Virus record (IMG/VR): IMGVR_UViG_3300027741_000274 | Coordinates: 1 to 23,390 of that record | Strand: one strand, 5' to 3' | DNA from: a virus | DNA length: 23,390 nucleotides | Shown: piece after piece, positions 1 through 6,835 of the stretch | Layout of the letters: each line of letters opens with the position of its first letter | Numbering within the stretch: the stretch's first letter is position 1 | Translations under genes and position numbers: made by a program | The notes under the pieces: generated by a model | Told to the model about the DNA's origin: nothing | What the model saw: only the letters and a program-made list of their open reading frames with translations | Database searches by the model: none

Positions 1-55
1 GGCCGGGCTCGGCGCAGCGGCTCCTCGGGCACGCGAGCGCCGCGACAACACGGGC

Positions 56-127
56 TTACATCGACCCCCGCATCGTCTCGCCGGGGGAGCCCGCACCGAA
101 GGTGCTGCCGAGGGTTGTGTAGATCAC
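56..127 (-). CDS. Possible 23-codon mini-ORF at the downstream edge
   Basis: A GTG at 127 overlaps the previous stop (GTGA) and opens a 23-residue frame to TAA at 58-56 (IYTTLGSTFGAGSPGETMRG). No ribosome site is clear. It may be a short coupled gene or chance. The last 55 bases of the window are open in other frames, but I see nothing I can name. Confidence 0.25.
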   Translation of the reverse strand: MIYTTLGSTFGAGSPGETMRGSM

Positions 128-378
128 GTCGCGGGCGGCGGCACCGGCAGGTAGTCGCTCTCAGTGATCTCCTCCAGCCCGGCGAGCTGCTCCGCCGCCG
201 CGGCCGCGAGCCACTGCTGCACCGCCAGCAGCACCCGCCCGGCCGCGTCGCGCGGGGCCGTCGCGGCCGGCTCGATCGACGTTTTCGTCCCGGCGTCGGG
301 CCAGCCGCACGCCGCGTCGATCGCGGCGCGGACTCGCTCGTAGGTGTCGGCGTCGGCGCGGTAGTACGAAAGCGTCAT
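124..378 (-). CDS. Small hypothetical protein, 84 aa
   Basis: The start at 378 overlaps the lectin gene stop (ATGA). The product reads MTLSYYRADADTYERVRAAI, then CGWPDAGTKTSIEPAATAPRD, a helix VLLAVQQWLAAAAAEQLAGLEE, and a proline-rich end (PVPPPAT). No signal peptide; the Ala-rich helix is amphipathic rather than clearly transmembrane. I do not recognise the family. It belongs to the same tightly packed operon. Confidence 0.6.
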   Translation of the reverse strand: MTLSYYRADADTYERVRAAIDAACGWPDAGTKTSIEPAATAPRDAAGRVLLAVQQWLAAAAAEQLAGLEEITESDYLPVPPPAT

Positions 379-1208
379 GCGACCGTGATCCCCCACTTTG
401 CGCCGAGCAGCCGTTCGAGCGCCGTCAGGTCGGCCAACGAGATCGCCCGGCCGTACACCACGCACTCGCCCAAGAGTCCCAAGTGATACGAGGTTGAGGC
501 CAACTGCATTATTCCGAGCCGCAGCACGAGCCCGGTGGCGTCGAAGTTGCGCAAGCCCAGCTGCGTTATCGACGTGACGGCTTGCAGCGAGCCGTTGCGC
601 CGGAAGTAGCAGTTTTGTAAACCGCTCCCGCCGACCGTGACGGACGTTACTACGGGCGTCGTAACGGACGATGGCGTAAACCGCCCGGAGAGGGTCGGAC
701 TGCTGAAAGAAAACGAGCTGACACCCGCAAACCCATCGGCGAAATACGCTACCTGCGTGTTCCCCGCGTTGCTGACGCTCCACTGCACGCCGCTCGTGCG
801 GGTCGAGACGCACACGACAGTGAACGGCGTGTCACCGGACAACGGGTAATTGCCGGTCGTCGCCAGTGAGTTGGAGCTTCCATTGAAATTGCCCGCGCCA
901 AGCGAGTTAATTGCGCTGCTGTTCCATGTCGGCCGGTTGTTCGCTGTCGACTGCGTGGCGTGCCAGCCGTTGCCGCTGCGGTCGGCGATGTAAGCGATCT
1001 GCGACGAGTTGGACACAGCCCCCGTGCCGTTCGTCGCCGTGGCGAGAAACGACGCTGACGAAAAGTCGTGCCACGAGATCAAGCCCGGCAGCGACAGCGG
1101 TGACAGGATTGGCGTCACGTCGCGCGACGGGATCACGATCGACGCCGACTGTGGAAACCAGTCGGCGACTTGGCCCGACGCCCCCATGCGGCGCAGAGGA
1201 TTTGCCAT
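375..1208 (-). CDS. Concanavalin/LamG-like lectin-fold tail protein
   Basis: The start at 1208 shares a base with the previous stop, giving 277 residues. Near residues 40-50 it reads LPGLISWHDFSSAS. ADRSGNGWHATQSTANNRPTW follows near 75-95, then LGAGNFNGSSNSL near 103-115, the typical opening of concanavalin A/LamG-like domains ('GL..W.D......D.SGnG..at.......p.....g...F.G....l'). It ends with ECVVYGRAISLADLTALERLL, the usual C-terminal strand and helix. Such domains bind glycans, so a receptor- or matrix-binding role at the tail is likely. The upstream open frame to 1442 overlaps the previous gene and is not used. Confidence 0.8.
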   Translation of the reverse strand: MANPLRRMGASGQVADWFPQSASIVIPSRDVTPILSPLSLPGLISWHDFSSASFLATATNGTGAVSNSSQIAYIADRSGNGWHATQSTANNRPTWNSSAINSLGAGNFNGSSNSLATTGNYPLSGDTPFTVVCVSTRTSGVQWSVSNAGNTQVAYFADGFAGVSSFSFSSPTLSGRFTPSSVTTPVVTSVTVGGSGLQNCYFRRNGSLQAVTSITQLGLRNFDATGLVLRLGIMQLASTSYHLGLLGECVVYGRAISLADLTALERLLGAKWGITVA

Positions 1209-1576
1209 CAGGTGATCCTGTGCGCGTAGCCGCTGATCGTGATTACGTTCGCGGTCGCCGCGTAGGCCGCGACCGTGCTGCCCGCTGATCCGGTGCCCGT
1301 GATCGGGAGCCCCGGCACGACCAGCGTGAGGCCGGAGCGCGGCGGGATCGTCAGCGGGATCTCGTTGTCCACGGCCGTCGTGCCGCCCCACTGGATCGTC
1401 AGCACGACTGGCGACGACGAGGTGTTCGCGGCGAACAGCCACAGTTCATCGAGCACCGACGCGGACGATCCGGTGGTGTGGAGCGTCGTGCCTGCGGAGC
1501 CAGACGTTGTCGCAGCCACCTTGATCGCGCGTCCCTGCGTGCTGCCGGACAGGAGGATTTTGGAATACGTTGCCAT
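1208..1576 (-). CDS. Small virion-type protein, 122 aa
   Basis: The product begins MATYSKILLSGSTQGRAIKV and contains SVLDELWLFAANTSSSPVVLTIQWGG, then IPPRSGLTLVVPGLPITG, and ends VITISGYAHRIT. It is a Thr/Ser-rich beta protein without a signal or membrane segment. I recall similar 'LLSGSTxGxxIKVA' proteins beside fibre genes in other phages but cannot name a function. It starts four bases after the Mtd-like gene stop and shares one base with the next gene (TGATG). Confidence 0.65.
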   Translation of the reverse strand: MATYSKILLSGSTQGRAIKVAATTSGSAGTTLHTTGSSASVLDELWLFAANTSSSPVVLTIQWGGTTAVDNEIPLTIPPRSGLTLVVPGLPITGTGSAGSTVAAYAATANVITISGYAHRIT

Positions 1577-1579
1577 GCG

Positions 1580-1801
1580 TCACCCGTAGATTTGTGCGGC
1601 GAGGATGATCTGATCGTCGTCCACTACGATCGTGCTGTAGCGCAACGAGTTCCACGCCGTGCTGCCGTCGCCAATCTTGAGCCTGCCCGTGTCCGTCTCC
1701 ACGACGATCACGCCGTCGGGGATTACGAGATTGCTCGCGGCGAGCGCCGCCGCGGTGCCGCGGGGCTGCTGCGGGGGAGGATTGGTGTAGGGTGCGGCCA
1801 T
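1580..1801 (-). CDS. Stand-alone Mtd N-terminal-like domain protein
   Basis: The 73-residue product begins MAAPYTNPPPQQPRGTAAAL and continues NLVIPDGVIVVETDTGRLKIGDGSTAWNSLRY. The 'G.i..E.DTg..KiGDG.taWnsL.Y' form is the beta-prism domain found at the N-terminus of phage major tropism determinant proteins and of many tail fibres, where it attaches and trimerises. Here the domain is almost the whole protein; no receptor-binding part follows. It starts one base after the fibre 2 stop region. It may be a small linker or cap for neighbouring fibres. Confidence 0.75.
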   Translation of the reverse strand: MAAPYTNPPPQQPRGTAAALAASNLVIPDGVIVVETDTGRLKIGDGSTAWNSLRYSTIVVDDDQIILAAQIYG

Positions 1802-1804
1802 GCG

Positions 1805-3307
1805 TCACGCGATCCAGAACTTGAGGTTTGTTCCCCATCCGCTATAGCCACCGCTGCTGATGCCGAGGGGCCACGCGGTGAGCGTTACCACCTGCCCCGC
1901 CGTGATGGCCTGCGAGATATTCACGCTCTGCGGGTTGGCGGTGCCAGCGCTGGTGAATGTCCTCACCGTTACGCCTGCAACCTGGATCACGCCCGGCACG
2001 TCGTCCGAATCCACTGCAACAGTCCCAGTGATTCGCAGCGTCCCGGAGACGCCGGCTGTCAGCGTCCCCTGCTGCGACGTGTTCGCGTTCGGAACCACCG
2101 GGCTCGCGCTCGTGCCGCTTCCCGTCCAACCTGACGGGATGGCCGAGAACGGGTTGCCCGACGACACAGCGAGCGTGGCCGAGGACGTGTACACGAGCGA
2201 CAGGCTCGCCGCGAGCTGGCAGCGGTAGCGGTAGCCATTGCTTCCGGTGGTGAGGCTCGACAGCGTCAGCGACGACGACGTGGCTCCGGAGACGTTGGCC
2301 CACGTCGTGCCTCCGTCGGTGCTCTGCTGCCACTGGTAGGAGATCGTGGACGTGGGCAGCGTGGCCGTGGCGGTCGTCGAGAACGTCGCGGAGCCGCCGG
2401 CGGTCACGCTCGCGGCCTGCGGCTGCGCGGAGATGCTCACCAACGGGAACGTCCCGCACTCGTAGGGGTCGGGGAGCGAGGCGCCGCCGCCCGTGGCCGT
2501 CAGCGTGCCGCCGGACAGCGTCAGCCCAGAGCCGATCGCCGCGGTCGTGAGAACGCCGCTCGTCGTCGTGACGGCGATGCGGTCGGCCGTCGAGCCGATC
2601 GCGCCGGCGTTCGTGAGGTTGCCGTGGGTGTGGCTGGAGACCGCGGCGTCGGTGATCCCGTATCCCGCGAGCGTTGTCGGCGTGCCGGTCAGTCCAGAGA
2701 AGGCCGTCGTGCCGGCCGCGCCGGTGTCGCCCTTCTGGAGCACGAGCGAGAGCACCTGGCTGGGGGAGCTTCCAGTGATCGTCGCCGAGGCTGCCGTCCC
2801 GCTCGAGACCGTGCCGATGGTCAAGACGTTCGCGGGCCCGGCCGCGCCGGTGGCCCCCGTCGCGCCCGCCGGCCCTTGCGCGCCGACGCTGCCCTGGTCG
2901 CCCTTCTGGAGAACGAGCGAGAGCACCTGGCTGGGGGAGCTGCCTGTGATCGTCGCCGAGGCTGCCGTCCCGCTCGAGACCGTGCCGATGGTCAAGACGT
3001 TCGCGGGCCCGGCCGCGCCCGCCGGCCCTTGGCTGCCGGCCGCTCCAGCCGCCCCGCGAGGCAACACCAGCGAAAGCACTTGGCTCGGGGCGTCCCCCGT
3101 GATCATTGCCGCGGCGGCGGTGCCGCTGGTCACGGTGCCGATCGACAGGCTGCTCGCTGGCCCGGGTGAGCCCGGCGGGCCTTGAGCACCAGCGCCGCCG
3201 CCGGCAGACGCCGTGATCGACGCTGCCGACACGCTCGCCGAGATTGAGCCGCCAGAGACGCTCGCCGAGATGACCGACGGCTGTGCGACGGCGACGATGT
3301 CGCTCAC
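1805..3307 (-). CDS. Tail fibre 2: collagen-like repeats, fibre repeat, Ig-like domain
   Basis: The 500-residue protein starts with GTG at 3307 (GTGA overlap), reading VSDIVAVAQPSV. After a Ser/Ala-rich lead, residues about 48-200 hold three repeats of the fibre-1 type joined by long collagen-like runs (GSQGPAGAAGPA, GAQGPAGATGATGAAGPA). Residues about 200-225 contain TLAGYGITDA and HTHGNL, the well-known phage fibre repeat. Residues about 289-380 form an Ig-like domain (ISAQPQAASVTAGGSATF, ISYQWQQSTDGG, GYRYRCQL). A last beta-rich domain (about 385-500) ends GWGTNLKFWIA. Probably trimeric and host-binding. The longer open frame to 3367 is rejected because it lies inside the adaptor gene. Confidence 0.85.
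   Translation of the reverse strand: MSDIVAVAQPSVISASVSGGSISASVSAASITASAGGGAGAQGPPGSPGPASSLSIGTVTSGTAAAAMITGDAPSQVLSLVLPRGAAGAAGSQGPAGAAGPANVLTIGTVSSGTAASATITGSSPSQVLSLVLQKGDQGSVGAQGPAGATGATGAAGPANVLTIGTVSSGTAASATITGSSPSQVLSLVLQKGDTGAAGTTAFSGLTGTPTTLAGYGITDAAVSSHTHGNLTNAGAIGSTADRIAVTTTSGVLTTAAIGSGLTLSGGTLTATGGGASLPDPYECGTFPLVSISAQPQAASVTAGGSATFSTTATATLPTSTISYQWQQSTDGGTTWANVSGATSSSLTLSSLTTGSNGYRYRCQLAASLSLVYTSSATLAVSSGNPFSAIPSGWTGSGTSASPVVPNANTSQQGTLTAGVSGTLRITGTVAVDSDDVPGVIQVAGVTVRTFTSAGTANPQSVNISQAITAGQVVTLTAWPLGISSGGYSGWGTNLKFWIA
2711..3162 (-). repeat. Three-copy IGTV-SGTAA-TITG repeat array of fibre 2
   Basis: Three repeat units are present, and two of them are nearly identical in DNA: 2775-2848 and 2946-3019 share 74 identical bases, spaced by 171. 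A 46-base piece of the same sequence also occurs in fibre 1 at 4923-4968. Confidence 0.9.
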
Positions 3308-3630
3308 GGGATGACCTCCACCGTGCCCTGGAGGGCCGCGCGGTGCGTCCCGCCGGGGGCGTCCCAATCCATCCGCCAGGCGTAGGTGCCGGAGGTCAGA
3401 CCAGCGGTCTGCGCGTTCGTCAGGCCGATCGTGACCTTCGCCGCGGCGGGATCAACGATGCTCGTCGTCATCGTGGCAACCGTGGTGCCCGTCACAAGGC
3501 TCGCAACGGTCGCCGTCGCCGTGTAGCCGACCAGCGTCACGCCGTCGAAGTCTACGGTGGTAGCAAAGGAGTCGCCCCGCTTGAGGGCGAGGTTCATCGT
3601 GCCGGGGAGTTGGGAGAAGGTTGCGCTCAT
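3304..3630 (-). CDS. Fibre-associated adaptor-like beta protein, copy 2
   Basis: This 108-residue protein starts at 3630 by ATGA overlap with fibre 1 and reads MSATFSQLPGTMNLALKRGDSF. It matches copy 1 throughout: shared FSQLPG, a central beta part (VTLVGYTATATV), then KVTIGLTNAQTAGLTSGTYAWRMDWDAPGG and a closing strand GTVEVIP. It is 13 residues shorter, mainly by loss of a loop. It immediately precedes fibre 2 with a GTGA overlap. The upstream open frame to 3690 lies in fibre 1 and is not used. An attachment role for fibre 2 is inferred. Confidence 0.7.
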   Translation of the reverse strand: MSATFSQLPGTMNLALKRGDSFATTVDFDGVTLVGYTATATVASLVTGTTVATMTTSIVDPAAAKVTIGLTNAQTAGLTSGTYAWRMDWDAPGGTHRAALQGTVEVIP

Positions 3631-5567
3631 GCAGCCACCAGTTGAATCTTCGGAACCACAACGGGCCCGCCCGCGGGAGTTGCCGTCCACGTCCAGCGAT
3701 AGAAGCGATAGTTGGCGCTAGCGCCCAGCGTGAAGGTGCGGGTCTGACCTTCTGAGAATGTCTGCCCCGTGCGGGTGTCGAGCGTGTCGAACGATGAGCC
3801 GTCGTTTGATCCAGAGAGCGTCCACGCCGTCGGTGCCTGCGACTGCGCCGATGCTGAGTTGCCATAAGCGTAACTCGCGCGGCTCGTGATCGTGTAGCCT
3901 CCAACCTGGCTGGTTGTTCCAGAGTCAAATGCGTACTGAATCCAACTGTTCGTGGCGGGGTTCGGCGAGGCGTAGAACGAGTCGTCGGTGGTAACGGTCG
4001 TCTTGTCGAAGGCGTGCCACGCCTCAAGGCCGCTCGACAGAATTGCCGACGCCGACGCCGCGCCGCTGGGTGCCGTACTGCTCGTCATCAGCGGGATTGG
4101 AAGGAACGACCCCCACGTCGATAGCGGCGTTCTCTTCCACTGGCTTGAGACGCGGATGTAGTGGTAGCTGTCGTCGTAAGCCTGATCGCCCGGCGAGCCG
4201 GCCGAGTTTGGGAGCGACGGTACGCTTGCCCACGAGAACGAACCGCCGCCGCCCGCCCCGGTGTCGCCCTTGTCGCCCTTGGGCAGCACAAGCGAAAGCA
4301 CTTGGCTGGGGGCAGAGCCGGTGATCGTGGCAGAGGCCGCGGTGCCGCTGCTCACGGTGCCAATTGAGAGACTGCTGGCCGGCAGCACGAGCGAGAGGGT
4401 CTGCGACGGCGCAGCACCAGTGATGGTCGCCGCCGCCGCCGTCCCGCTGCTCACCGTCCCGATCGCGATGCTGTTGGCGGGGCCGACATTTCCCTGCGCC
4501 CCAGCGGGCAGTACAAGCGAGAGCACCTGGCTTGGCGCAGAGCCGGTGATGACCGCACTCGCCGCGGTGCCGCTCGAGACCGTGCCAATGGAGATGTTGC
4601 TGACGGGCAGGACGAGGTTGAGCGTCTGCGACGGGGCGGTGCCCGTGATGCTGGCACCGGCCTGCGAGCCGGCGACGACATCGCCGATCACAAGCGTGTT
4701 CGCGGGACCAACACCCCCGGTCGCCCCCGCCGCGCCAGCGTCGCCGCGTGCCAGCACAAGATTGAGCACCTGATTCGGCGCGGTCCCGGTGATCGACGCG
4801 GCCGGCGATGAGCCGGATGCGACGATGCCGATCGACAGGCTGTTCGCCGGCCCCGCGGGGCCGGTCGCACCTTGCGGCCCGGCAGGCAGGACGAGCGAGA
4901 GCGTCTGGCTGGGAGAGGTTCCGGTGATCGTCGCCGAGGCTGCCGTCCCGCTCGAGACCGTGCCGATGGCAAGGCTGTTCGGCTGGCCGTAGGGCAGCGT
5001 CAGGGAGAGCGTCTGGCTGGGGGCGTTGCCCGTGATGGTTGCCGCCGCGGCGGTGCCGGCCGACACGGTGCCGATGGATAGGCTGTTTGCCGGCCCCGTG
5101 GCCCCGACGGGCAGCGTCAGGCTCAACACTTGGCTGGGGGCGTTGCCTGTGATCGTGGCCGCCGCCGCCGTGCCGCCGGCAACGGTGCCGATGGTCAGCT
5201 TGTTCGCGGGGCCGGCAGCGCCGGCCGGCAGCGTCAGGCTCAACACCTGGCTGGGCGAGTTGCCGGTGATCGTGGCTGCCGCCGCCGTGCCGCTGGTCAC
5301 GGTGCCGATGGTGAGCGTGTTGCTCGCGCCGGCCGCCCCCCGCGGCAGCCCGAAGTTCAGCTTGGCGGCGTAGGCCGTGCCCGCGTTCTGGACAGTGGCG
5401 TTCTCGCCGGTCGCCAGCGTCGTGACGGTGCCGACTTGCACCGTCGCAGCAGCGCCGTTGCCGCCGCCCTGGTACTGGTCGGTGACCGAGATGTTGACGC
5501 TGTCGCCGTTCCCGACGGTGCTTGAGATGCTTGTCGAGCCGACGACAACGACAGAGATTTCGCTCAT
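3627..5567 (-). CDS. Tail fibre 1: collagen-like repeats with C-terminal discoidin-like domain
   Basis: The 646-residue protein starts at the ATGA overlap at 5567. Residues about 1-80 are a beta lead with one divergent repeat. Residues about 83-440 hold nine copies of a unit of about 30-50 residues, N.L.IGTV.SGTAA.ATITG..PSQ.L.L.LP, several followed by short G-x-y collagen runs (GPQGATGPAGPA, KGDKGDTGAGGGG). After a linker with WASVPSLP, residues about 500-640 look like an F5/8 type C (discoidin) domain: AWHAFD, WIQYAFD, GGYTITSR, APTAWTLSGSNDGSSFDTLDT and a YRFYRWTW strand. Such domains bind sugars or lipids, so this is a probable receptor-binding tip. The fibre is likely trimeric. Confidence 0.85.
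   Translation of the reverse strand: MSEISVVVVGSTSISSTVGNGDSVNISVTDQYQGGGNGAAATVQVGTVTTLATGENATVQNAGTAYAAKLNFGLPRGAAGASNTLTIGTVTSGTAAAATITGNSPSQVLSLTLPAGAAGPANKLTIGTVAGGTAAAATITGNAPSQVLSLTLPVGATGPANSLSIGTVSAGTAAAATITGNAPSQTLSLTLPYGQPNSLAIGTVSSGTAASATITGTSPSQTLSLVLPAGPQGATGPAGPANSLSIGIVASGSSPAASITGTAPNQVLNLVLARGDAGAAGATGGVGPANTLVIGDVVAGSQAGASITGTAPSQTLNLVLPVSNISIGTVSSGTAASAVITGSAPSQVLSLVLPAGAQGNVGPANSIAIGTVSSGTAAAATITGAAPSQTLSLVLPASSLSIGTVSSGTAASATITGSAPSQVLSLVLPKGDKGDTGAGGGGSFSWASVPSLPNSAGSPGDQAYDDSYHYIRVSSQWKRTPLSTWGSFLPIPLMTSSTAPSGAASASAILSSGLEAWHAFDKTTVTTDDSFYASPNPATNSWIQYAFDSGTTSQVGGYTITSRASYAYGNSASAQSQAPTAWTLSGSNDGSSFDTLDTRTGQTFSEGQTRTFTLGASANYRFYRWTWTATPAGGPVVVPKIQLVAA
4240..5321 (-). 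repeat. Nine-copy IGTV-SGTAA-TITG repeat array of fibre 1
   Basis: Nine coding repeats give units of the form IGTV.SGTAA.ATITG..PSQ.LSL.LP, with short collagen-like Gly-x-y linkers of varying length between them. Six copies keep the full SGTAA or AGTAA form. Copies five and six are the most diverged (GSSPAASITG, GSQAGASITG). The array continues in a second fibre gene at 2711-3162. Confidence 0.9.
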
Positions 5568-5929
5568 GGTGCGCTCGCCGTAACGGAGCCCGAGACGATG
5601 GTGCGGGTGATGTCGCCGGGGGCCACCCAGCGCAAGTACCAGCGATAGCTGCCGGTAGTCGAGAGCGTGCCGGTCTGAGCCTCGGAGAGCCCAAGGATCA
5701 GCTCGCCCGTGGTCGCGTTGACGACGCCGATCGTCGGCTGCACGACGGTGGCCCCGAACGCCGCCTGCGAGCCGAAGCCTCCGGCGATGGCGTTCGGCGT
5801 GGCGTCGAAGATCGCCGACGTGAGCGTGTAGCCGGTGATGTTACGCTGAAGGTTCAGCGCGACGTTCACCTCATCGGACTTGATGAAGACGAGGTCGAGT
5901 GCGCCTGGAAGCTGACTGAATGTTGGCAC
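5564..5929 (-). CDS. Fibre-associated adaptor-like beta protein, copy 1
   Basis: This 121-residue protein starts MPTFSQLPGALDLVFIKSDEV and contains VVNATTGELILGLSEAQTGTL, then GSYRWYLRWVAPGD, then VSGSVTAS at the end. The form 'low-affinity lead, strand, ..L.L...QT..L..G.Y.W.L.W..P.G....L.G.V.V' is the beta-sandwich seen in many phage baseplate/fibre adaptor proteins (BppU N-terminal type). A clear paralogue lies at 3304-3630. Both sit directly before a collagen-like fibre gene with an ATGA/GTGA overlap, so each probably attaches its own fibre to the tail. Family naming is by motif only. Confidence 0.7.
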   Translation of the reverse strand: MPTFSQLPGALDLVFIKSDEVNVALNLQRNITGYTLTSAIFDATPNAIAGGFGSQAAFGATVVQPTIGVVNATTGELILGLSEAQTGTLSTTGSYRWYLRWVAPGDITRTIVSGSVTASAP

Positions 5930-5941
5930 GGCGTCGCTCCC

Positions 5942-6262
5942 TTAGTTCGTGGGCGGCGATGCTTGGCCCGTCTTCCTGACCACCGCCTGGTGGATCTCGC
6001 GCTGGCCGGCGGCGAGTTCCTGAATGGTCGCTGCCTGCTGCCGCTGCGTCGTGCTGATTTCCTCGAGCGTGTTGCTCGTCTTGTCGAGGAACTCGGTGTG
6101 TCCCTTTACGATCGGGATGAACACCGTGCTGTGGAGCACGACCGCGGCGTCCCGTGCGAACCAGAGGACGACGCCCATGATGATCACGGGCAGGCCGAAT
6201 CGCTCCGCCACGCGGTAGGCCATCTCGGCCAGCGAAGAAGGGGTCTGCTCGTCGGATTCCAT
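5942..6262 (-). CDS. One-pass membrane protein with coiled coil; holin candidate
   Basis: The 106-residue product has an acidic start (MESDEQTPSS), one hydrophobic helix at about residues 23-43 (GLPVIIMGVVLWFARDAAVVL), and then a polar helix (about 54-95) with heptad spacing (TSNTLEEISTTQRQQAATIQELAAGQREI). The size and the 'short lead, single helix, charged coiled-coil tail' layout occur in holins of the BhlA/one-helix type and in small phage lysis-associated proteins. No lysin gene is visible beside it in this window, so holin is only a candidate. A strong ribosome site precedes it. Confidence 0.6.
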   Translation of the reverse strand: MESDEQTPSSLAEMAYRVAERFGLPVIIMGVVLWFARDAAVVLHSTVFIPIVKGHTEFLDKTSNTLEEISTTQRQQAATIQELAAGQREIHQAVVRKTGQASPPTN

Positions 6263-6268
6263 TCTGCC

Positions 6269-6275
6269 CCTCCTT
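6269..6275 (-). promoter_or_regulatory. Strong ribosome binding site (AAGGAGG)
   Basis: AAGGAGG lies six bases before the ATG at 6262 in a 36-base gap. It is a full Shine-Dalgarno match and stands out because most neighbouring genes rely on overlap coupling. It suggests independent, efficient translation of the membrane protein gene that follows. Confidence 0.75.
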
Positions 6276-6298
6276 GGGCGGGATGTCTTGGCTGGTGG

Positions 6299-6835
6299 CT
6301 ATCTCCGAATTATAGCCTCCTGCACCTTCCGCTTGAGGTCATCGAGGGTGCCGTCGTTGAGGATTACCCTCGACACCATTCTGTCGGGGATTCCGGCCTC
6401 GCTGGGATGTTTGGCGGCCTCGCTGGCAAGGCAGACGTGCCCCGGCCTGACGATCTTCCAGATCAGGCCGCTCCTGCACAGAACCTCCGACGCCTCGTTG
6501 ATGTGCCGAACGTCGGGAAGCACAATATCGTCGCCGAAGCTGGTGAGGGTTGCGTCAACTCGCTGAAAGGCCCGCCTGACCCACATTTCGCGGTGGATCG
6601 TGTCGCGCCCCCAATCGCCGCCGAGAGACTGCATCAACTGCCTCGGCGACTTCCCGATCCACGGGATCACCGACTCCTTGACCACCCGATCCTTGAGCTG
6701 CTCTACCGGGATGCCGGTGATGGCCGAGACGCACTCATAGAGCGGATCGGCAAAGGCGACCTTGCGGTATTCTGTAAGGAAAGATGCTACCGAATCCTTA
6801 CCGGAACCGGCGGCACCGCAGAGCCCAATCAGCAT
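6299..6835 (-). CDS. Deoxynucleoside monophosphate kinase (T4 gp1-like)
   Basis: The 178-residue product begins MLIGLCGAAGSGKDSVASFL, a P-loop with the GSGKD form of phage dNMP kinases. Next come VAFADPLYECVSAITGI (residues 26-42), the conserved 'FA.PL' element, and a lid-like region SPRQLMQSLGGDWGRDTIH (63-81), also as in the family. Then ...DIVLPDVRHINEASEVL, the strand and helix with the 'DVR..NEA' motif. Such kinases transfer phosphate from ATP to dNMPs. It overlaps the deaminase gene by 7 bases and ends 36 bases before the next gene. Confidence 0.85.
   Translation of the reverse strand: MLIGLCGAAGSGKDSVASFLTEYRKVAFADPLYECVSAITGIPVEQLKDRVVKESVIPWIGKSPRQLMQSLGGDWGRDTIHREMWVRRAFQRVDATLTSFGDDIVLPDVRHINEASEVLCRSGLIWKIVRPGHVCLASEAAKHPSEAGIPDRMVSRVILNDGTLDDLKRKVQEAIIRR

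Noticed and set aside
1-55. Open frames running off the left edge
   Set aside because: Two frames are open on the minus strand, but neither has a convincing start or motif in so few bases.
375-1801. Possible diversity-generating retroelement target, suggested by the Mtd-like domain
   Set aside because: No reverse transcriptase, no template/variable repeat pair and no C-type lectin ending were seen in the window; the lectin-fold protein is of the concanavalin/LamG type.
2493-3185. Plus-strand Val/Pro/Ala repeat frame opposite fibre 2
   Set aside because: Its repeats are the reverse complement of the collagen-like coding repeats, so its periodicity is inherited and not evidence of a gene.
4240-5321. 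Regular repeats resembling a CRISPR or tandem satellite array
   Set aside because: Repeats are in frame, diverged, of unequal spacing and encode fibre units; there are no unique spacers or nearby cas genes.
4024-5694. Minus-strand open frame of 556 codons overlapping fibre 1
   Set aside because: It is the shifted frame of the collagen-like repeats; the product is an Arg/His/Gln-rich shadow. Fibre 1 has the coupled start and recognisable domains.
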